Shown here piece by piece: positions 56,701-64,000 of a stretch of 64,000 bases of DNA. The translations under genes were made by a program, and so were the position numbers. Origin of the DNA: Orthonyx spaldingii (lineage: Eukaryota; Chordata; Aves; Passeriformes; Orthonychidae); NCBI GenBank assembly GCA_013397795.1, contig VZTJ01006074.1, positions 256,731 through 320,730 of the forward strand. Direction: 5' to 3'. Within the stretch, counting starts at the first letter, position 1, and the number at the start of each line of letters is the position of its first letter. The notes beneath the pieces were generated by a model. It was given only the letters and a program-made list of their open reading frames with translations. It was not told the origin of the DNA and did no database searches.

Positions 56701-59700
56701 GACTGGGGCTTGAGCCTTCAGCTGCCGTCTTTAGAGAAAAACCTACTTTCTACCCCCTTGGTAAGACTGACACCAAACAAATTGAAACCACAAGGAGGTG
56801 TGACTTGAGATGACAGAGCCCTTCAGTAAACCCTATGGTGACAATGGTTTCCTCCTTGATTAAGCAGCCATTAATGAACCAAAGTGACCAGAGCATGCAG
56901 CTAGATGCTGTTATATGGTCTGTTTTCCATCCAAGGTAGCACCAATTTTCTTTGCCATGTTTCCAGGGATGTCTATGGAGGAATGGAGGGAGAGGCAGAG
57001 GACCTCCCATACTCCATGTGTTCTGGGCTGCAGATTGCACCTGTGGCTCCAGAGCCAGGCAGTCCTTGCCCCACAGTCCCTGACACCTACAGACACAGCC
57101 CTGGTTTACTCTGTGAGCCTGCAGGGTGACAGACCTACTGCCATCCCCACCTTAAATTGTGTCTCTGAAAACCTGCATTAGCTTGAGATGTGGGTTTCAG
57201 TGGCCAACACTGCACGTGTACTTTGGCTGTGCACCTTTTCCTGTCTCCTGCACTAATATTTTCAGAAGACATTCTCTTACACCTAGGAAATTCCTCTGTG
57301 GTGCCTGACTTTCCACAACTGGAGATGATCAGTGGGAACTCTCCCACCACTGTCACACTTTGGTCTGACCCTGGAAGCATGAGCTCTCTGTTTATGTCTG
57401 AGAGAGGCGGCTTTCCTCATTTGGGAGCTGAGACAAATATTCTTTTGTTAATCTTATTTAATCATATTTAGGAGCAACACATGAGTTAGCAGTTAGCTTC
57501 ACTTGGCAGAAAGACTTTAAGGAAATTGTGGGAGAAAAGAGGAGTCTAATAAAAGGAAATTAAATCACTTTCAAGAATATTCTATTGCAATGTCTGTGCT
57601 AATAAGTAAAATGGACTAATAAGTGCTCCCGTAGCTTGAGGCCAATCAGTATTGCATGGCTCATGCCCAAAAAGCTAAGCTCTCTTACAGCCATGCAGCA
57701 GGGTGGCTGCACCCATGCTGCCTGTGGGAGAGACCCCAGACATGCAGGGATTTTCTCTGCAAGAGCAGGCCCCTGTCAAAACCGTGCTGGTGTCAGTGGT
57801 TCAGTGATATGCACAGTTGTGGGCCAGCACTCAGGTGTGATCCCCTCAGTGTGTTAGGAGGGATGCAGTCTAATTTTCTCTACAGTGCAGTGGGTTTCTT
57901 CTTGTCTTGTGCAAAAACTCAAAGACTTTGGACAATACAGTACTAGCCACACTGCAAAAAAATGTGGTTGAAAATCTCTAACATTTTAAATTCTATATAT
58001 TTCAGCATGTTTTTGCCGTTGTAGTTCTCTGCCCTTGGGACATACTGGATCTTTTCTTTGAGAATGTGAAAGGTAAACTTTGGTTTTGAAGGAAATATAA
58101 GAACATACACAGCCACTTGTCTGCAGTGCTGTTAATAGCATACTTTAAGAGAGACTGACTGAATGACAATCAAGTTTTCACCAAACAAAATACCATATTA
58201 TCTGTCCTTTGTGATTAGTGCTAAATGCCATTTACTGTGTATGGTGCATTCTGTCATTCTTAGAGTTACTAAATAACTTAGGAAGTAACATGCTATCAGG
58301 TGTGCTTCTCTGAGGTACTTGGAAATGATGTAGTTATTTAATGTACAAATTATTAATGTTGTCTGAAATGATGGGCCTCTGAGTGAGTTGTCCAAACAGT
58401 CCCACTGTACAGATTATAATGATGATGATAAACCATCGCATTTCTGACAGTTTCTGAAAATTTAATTTTTGCCAACAGAATTAATTTAAAATATATATTT
58501 TTGCAATAATATTGATTATGCTTAAAGTCACCCAGACATAAAAGGGCTTACAAACAAGCTCCTGTTAAAAACCACGCAATTTTATGTAGAAATTGCAAGC
58601 ATGTCACTTTACCCTTGGAGGGAAAAAAAGTTATTCAGAGAAATGACAATAGCTTGGTGGGAGAGAAAGTGGGCTTCATGTAGTAAAAAAGTTTCTCTCC
58701 AGCTGTGTGGGTTTTCCAAAGGACTTGTTTTTCATTAATGTTATCAAGTTATTTGTTATTTACTCAAGAATGCTGAATAAATAAATAAATACTGAGCAAT
58801 TTTTTTACATTATTAATTTTTTCTCATACTGCATGTATGCATATGTAATGGTTCATTATAGCCCTGCATTTTCAGAGTATTCCAATGTAAATGAAAAGAA
58901 CCCAATTTAAAAAATGGTAGACCCTGATCTAACCTTTGTTGACTTCAGATCCTGGTGTTGAATTGAGCACCAAAAGAGAAAATCATGCCTATTAAATTGA
59001 GTAAACATTTTCTTCATATATCTGGGTGGCTTTCTTCTGTCAGTAAAAACTATTTTTTGCTGAAAATGCCAGCCCTTAAAAACTTAATGAGTATTAATGT
59101 AAAGCTGGAATAATTTAGCATGGACAAAAAGGGGATAATTTTGCTCAGACATTTTGCTAATATGAACTGAATCCTAAAAGGCCTGTTCGCCTTGTGGTTT
59201 GTCAGAATAATTCTCATTATAGGCAATAGGTACCAGGTATATATGCATCAATAGCAGAATAGACTGCTAAATATAGTTGCTGCAGCAGCAGCTGGTTCTC
59301 TTCATGTTCATCAGATGGGGAAGCTCGAAGCTGCAGCAGCCTCACAGTATAAGAAGGACAATGCTTGAAGAAAATTTTTTCCTGGGAACAGAGATGTGAG
59401 CTTGGTTTTTTCACTTCAGCCACTTCAGACTTTTTCCAAGCACATCGACAATGTTCATCCTGCTCTCTGTGGGCCTACCACACAGGGACAACCAACATGC
59501 AGGCTTCCTTTACCTAAGAAGGCTACCAAAATTTGCTGTGTGCATCACTTTGTCCAGACTCCGTGACCACTGCAGGTTCTGCAGGCTGTCAAAAAAAAAT
59601 AGGGACTTGGGGTTTTTCCCTGTTAGATTGAGAAGCAGTGTGTATCTCTAGACAAAGCAATGAAAGATCTGCACAGTTTTCCTTATCTAAATTTTCCCAT

Positions 59701-60309
59701 CATTTTTTGCTGTCACTCCTCAACTCCCTTGCATCCGAAGATGACATTTCCACCCTGTCTTCCAGGCTCAGCCTGGCTTTCCCTCTCTCTCCCCTCCCAG
59801 GCAGCAGTATCTTTCATCCTCCCTGGTGTCTCTCTGCTCAGAGAGCTGCCTCCAGGCTCTCTTCTCCTAAACAAGCTGCCTTTGTCTCTGGGCCCTTGGA
59901 GTCTCACAGCAGTCACTTAGGCTCTGTGATTTTTTTTTTTTAAGACCCAGGATTAGTATCATATCTTTTTTCTCTTGTCTGGGATTTTCCACTATCCACA
60001 TCTAGACCCCTCTGGAGAAGCAGGGAAAAAACATGGCCCTTAACCTCTTATTTTCCTTGGGTAAAATCTATTCAGGTGCTGATAATCTCTAGCTATCAAC
60101 CATCTCATGCACAGACATTAACTTCTTTTCCTTGTCTTCTTAGCATACGGAGTATAAAGCATTACATAGTAAAAAACAGCCATAAGGAATTCATAAATTA
60201 TACATAGGCAGATTCCCCAAATCATCAAACATTCCCTTCTGTTAAAGATGTTCCCTATCATTTATTTTTTCTGTGGTGTATGTACCTTTCCATATCTTGT
60301 CATCTAAGC
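53701..60309. other. Long unassigned non-coding stretch
   Basis: Unique sequence without supported genes. Frames of 100 or more codons (54388-54726, 55352-55669, 55380-55691, 59638-59943) lack domain features and overlap each other or other frames. An (AAAT)n run lies near 58775-58789; CAG/CTG-rich words lie near 59279-59340. No transposon is recognised. Confidence 0.5.
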
Positions 60310-60445
60310 TTTCATGGATTTTTTTTCTTCTTTCTTGTTTTTCTTTCTTTTTTTTTTTTTTTTTTTGGTGGGGGAGTTTTTTGGGGTTTGGGGTTTTTTT
60401 GGGGGTTTTTTGGGTTTTTTTTTTTGTTGTTTTGTTTTGTTTTGG
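60310..60445. repeat. T-rich then T/G-rich low-complexity tract with G-quadruplex motif
   Basis: A long T-rich run is followed by GGGGG, GGGG, GGGG, GGGGG and GGG blocks separated by T runs. At 60383-60414 four G-runs are spaced by 3, 7 and 6 T residues, meeting the usual G3+N1-7 quadruplex rule on the plus strand. The tail is (TTTTG)n. Confidence 0.88.
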
Positions 60446-63400
60446 TAATTTCAGTGAGTTCAGATTTAAAACAAACCATTGGAGTCTGGTTTTTTACCCC
60501 TGTTTCTGTCCCTCTTTGCCAGCAGAAACCGTGCAACTTGAATGAACATGTGAAGGCATTTCTCAGCATAGATAGACACAGACCTAGGGTGTTTGGTTTT
60601 AGTGTCCTTTCTCACATGCTTCACTTGGCAGAAGCTAATCCAAATCAATAGTGTGAGTACTAGTAAGCTCAACACATATGGAAAAATGGGTTGATCCATG
60701 ATTGTATGTTGTTCTGCTGTTCAAGTGCCTGTATTTTGGACAAGAACCATTGAATTAGTACGCAGAGTACACCATAGGAACCATTCCGGATTTGGGACCA
60801 GCAAGAAGTACTTAGTTGTGGTGAAACCATAATTATATGATCTATTGCAATGTGTCCTCAATTTTTCCACAAAAGATGCCACTCTTACTAAATTTTAAGG
60901 CCATGTTTCAAATCAAATCTTACAAGTACAAACTTAGATGTCTTTAAAATACAAACCAAGGATTTTAAAGCATTGTTGGCTTGGCAGATGCATTTTTATG
61001 AAGCTCACATTCCAAATAAAAGCACTTTAAGAATCCTGCAACTTAAAGTGTGTTAAAGTAAATGAAAATGGAGCATTTTTTGAGACGAAGATAAGGAGAA
61101 TCAAGTGTTGAAGCCAACAGAGGTAAAAGGGAAAATATAGCTGATCATACACCCATCCACCCTAGCCATTCCTCTCCAGCTCACCTCCACTCGTCTCTCC
61201 ACTGCTCTGTCACTGTTTCTGTATCCGGATGGGACTGGGTGCAGGGTCAGTCCAGCCAAGCGCTGCAGTTTTTCTGGTGTAGAACAAGTCAGGCTCCCGC
61301 TGTGAATCTCGCTCATGCTGCTGCCTCCTCCCGTTCGCTGGCTCCTATGAGAGCTGAGAAGGAGCAGGCACCAGCCCTGAGTTCAGGGTCAGACACAGCC
61401 AGTGGGAACACCCTGTGCACAACAGACACAGCACTGAGAGCTGAACACTTTGTTTTAGTTCTGAGCAGGAGGGATGCAAGAACCTCAAATCTAAAATGTG
61501 AAACATTATAAAGATCTGCAAAATGAGATGCTTGGTGTAGGAGAGCACTGTTGGTTCATCTGACTCCATCTAAACTGGTGGTAGCCATGAGGTATTTCTG
61601 ATCTCATAGGGCTAGCTACATCCTGCCAATACAGCAGGGCAACAAACCTGCATAAATCAGTCCACACAACTTTCCTGCACCCTAGTTTCAGCCCCAAATC
61701 CCATGGATGTATAGGTTGAAGGGAGTCCCAGTGTAGCTCAGCTGGGTTGTGGATCTAAGCAGGGGGAGGACAAGGAGCAGGGAAAGAAAAGTACAACTCT
61801 GCAGGTGAATTCAGACTAAGTCAGAAGGAAATTATTCTGTTCCTGAACTATCCAATGTTTATGTCATTTATCTCAAAATAGAATTAAGGCGTGAGAAAGC
61901 CTACAAAATGCACAACTGCATTTCTCTGTAACATTACAGGGTTTCTTTTTGGAATAAGGACTGTAAATTCCTTGCTATCAGGGAGACTACTTAAGGTCAC
62001 ATCTACCAAAGCATATTTGAAGAAAGTTCAGACCTTTTGTGTCTGACACATTCTGATTATCTGTCTGGAGGCAAGGCTCCTCATTTTGATATGTAATGAA
62101 TAAAATGCACAAGTGGAAGGAATGAGGATAATGAATTTGCAGGATAATTTTACTAATTATCTTGTTGCTGATCATAAAACTAAGGCTCTGCAAGTCAATC
62201 CTACCACAGCTATTAATATGCAATGCCTAAAGCTGTTCTTGTAACATTTATTACACGTCTCTCTGGTTCTACACAAGTTGATAGTTTACTATTAAATTTG
62301 TAAAAGTGAGGTTGGTAACGTGCATTGTTCTAAATATGACAGGTAGAATTACAGAGGTTTATTGAAGTCTAAAGTAAATGAAAGCATATAAAATAAGATT
62401 TTCTTTTACTGTATGACTATTACATGATGAGATGGAATTTATCTCACCTTGTACTTACCTGAAGATAGGCATCTAATCTAAGTCAGGAATTTAATCTCCC
62501 TACATAGTCACAGGAGAGAGGATGGGACATATTATCCTCTGAGGATGCCTTTCTCCTCACTTACAACACAGGGATCTCAGTCTCTTTGCTAAAATTGATT
62601 TTTTTTTTCCTGCTAAAGCTAAGACAGATTGAAGTTTGTTGTTGAGAAATGGTGAACAGGAAAATTTTCAACAAGGAAAAAAGCCAGAAACAAGTAATAG
62701 TACAATGAGGTTATGATAGACCCACCAACCATTGGGATGACAACGTTTAAAAGGTAGCTGGAGGACTTAAACATAGAGTCCTTAGTGGTAATCTGCCTTT
62801 GGGAACAAATCAAGAACATGAAAAACTGTCAGTCAAAGTGAGAGAGACAAGCTCTGGATCCATAATGGGATACTCAGTTTTGACTTCAGGAATAGGAACA
62901 GATGAGTGAGGGTGAAAAATTACTGGCCTAAAAATACACGCAAGAAAGAGGAAAGCAAGCACAGTATTGGAGAAGTGAAAAGTGGAAGGAAGCAAGTGCA
63001 TCCTGGCACCTATTTCTTCTGCATCCAGGGGACCAGAAGGAGTTCAATCTCCTCAGTCCCCACAGCAGGGCAGAATTGTCTCCCTCCCTGTGTAATCAGG
63101 GACCACAAATCTCCTAAACTATGCCTGTGACCTTCACTGCTTTGCTCTCCCTTATACAGTAGATACTGCCCTTTATTTCTCCCATGTAGAAAAATCCAGT
63201 ATTTAATTCATTATGGTGCAAAAGGCAATCAAAAGAAAATCTATAGGCATTAGAAATGCAGAATTCTGTGGGGTGACTCTGTGGAATGGGAGTGCTCTGG
63301 GAAAGTGGCATGGTGGATATTAACCCTGTGACTTCAATTCTGTGTCATTCTGGCTGGGCTCTGCAGGCACCCTGTCTCTGCCTCACTCAATATTTGTTTA

Positions 63401-64000
63401 AACAGACTGTAGTCCTTGGCACCGCCCATGTGATGGAGAGAATTGTAATGGGTATACAATTTTTTCTTAGAAAAAAATACAAATCCTCCCCAAAAGATCT
63501 ATTCAGACTACTCCTGCAGGAAGCTAAGATACCATAAAGTTTTTGATAACTAAATCCATTTGGTGTTTTATCTCTTGCCTCAAATCATTTCCTTCTGATA
63601 TTAGACAAAACTACAGCACAATAAAAACCAATAATGATCCAGCACTTGGCTTAATAAAAGAGTCTTTTGAACTGCTATAACAACATAGAAAAGAGGTCAT
63701 CCATTTCAGCAGAGATCTTAAAGTTAGCTGGAAATATTTGTAATATTAACAGAGGAATCAAAGCTGCTTCTCTGCCAATGATGCCACAAATAAGGATTCT
63801 GCAAGCAAGGACTTTGGAAGCCCCACAGGACTCTGCTTTAATAAGCAAGTCATCTAAAAGCACTGTTGCAGACCACCATGGGGTACAGAATAACCCAGAC
63901 CAGAACTTATTTGGCTGCAGAGAGACATGGGAAGCAACAGGTTTTTTCTAGATAACAGGATAAAAAAACAAGACTGTTTTGAAAAATCAGTATTTATCAT
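60446..64000. other. Unassigned non-coding sequence
   Basis: Unique sequence to the window end. A donor-like site on minus (complement of 62453-62458) with an acceptor 41 nt away would enclose sequence with stops in all frames. The longest frame is 94 codons (63667-63951). No repeat or gene is recognised. Confidence 0.5.

Noticed and set aside
62459..62499. 41-nt minus-strand block between an acceptor-like and a strong donor-like site
   Set aside because: All three frames contain stops; could only be a non-coding exon and there is no other support.
1..64000. CRISPR arrays, operons, phage or bacterial defence systems
   Set aside because: Sequence is vertebrate with avian CR1 repeats; no regularly spaced repeats with spacers and no prokaryotic gene organisation.

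Overview
This is vertebrate nuclear DNA, almost certainly from a bird. The main evidence is CR1 retrotransposon: five 5'-truncated copies of CR1, the dominant avian LINE, lie in both orientations, and some still end in the diagnostic ATTCTATGATTCTATGAT-type repeat. There is also one antisense endogenous-retrovirus LTR of avian style. The background is AT-rich and CpG-poor, with weathered fragments of very old amniote repeats: a turtle/archosaur-type CR1, MIR-like pieces, and palindromic MITE-like pieces with GGGCCAGATTCTG-type ends. Nothing looks bacterial or phage-derived; there is no operon structure, ribosome-binding-site pattern or CRISPR array.

I find no confident protein-coding gene. 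The open frames longer than 100 codons are either CR1 or ERV remnants or chance frames without recognisable domains. The window is best read as intergenic DNA or part of very long introns. Two short blocks flanked by plausible splice sites (48095-48139, 45 nt; 25086-25121, 36 nt, both plus strand) could be micro-exons of a gene spanning the window, but I recognise neither product.

Layout. 1-5.2 kb: unique sequence with an ancient palindromic repeat carrying a full CRE at its centre (1262-1345), an old minus-strand CR1 (about 1714-2240) and a MIR-like fragment (3386-3428). 5.25-5.95 kb: minus-strand CR1. 6-14.8 kb: mostly unique, with an AT-rich inverted repeat at 7.05 kb and a short CR1 tail at 9.7 kb. 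14.85-15.82 kb: the longest CR1 copy, plus strand. 16-33 kb: unique AT-rich sequence with T/G-rich tracts, a 9-bp minisatellite (29.24 kb) and a strong 21-25 bp stem hairpin (29.83-29.89 kb). 33.5-34.3 kb: compound GA/GT microsatellite, then a CR1 fragment inside a 202-codon open frame. 37.1 kb: poly(A) tract with the only N. 39.7-41.1 kb: AT-rich sequence dense in homeodomain- and SOX-like sites, possibly conserved non-coding DNA. 44.4-45.0 kb: CpG-dense patch, the best candidate promoter or island. 51.8-53.7 kb: repeat cluster of a plus-strand CR1 tail followed by a minus-strand 3' LTR with its polypurine tract and some internal ERV sequence. 54-64 kb: unique sequence with a T/G-rich, G-quadruplex-capable tract at 60.3-60.44 kb.

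The items most worth a second look are the hairpin at 29.83 kb, the 45-nt candidate micro-exon at 48.1 kb, the CpG-dense patch at 44.4-45.0 kb, and the LTR with readable U3, R and PPT signals at 52.6-53.2 kb. I do not see a multi-gene system. Family assignments come from remembered consensus patterns, not from a search.
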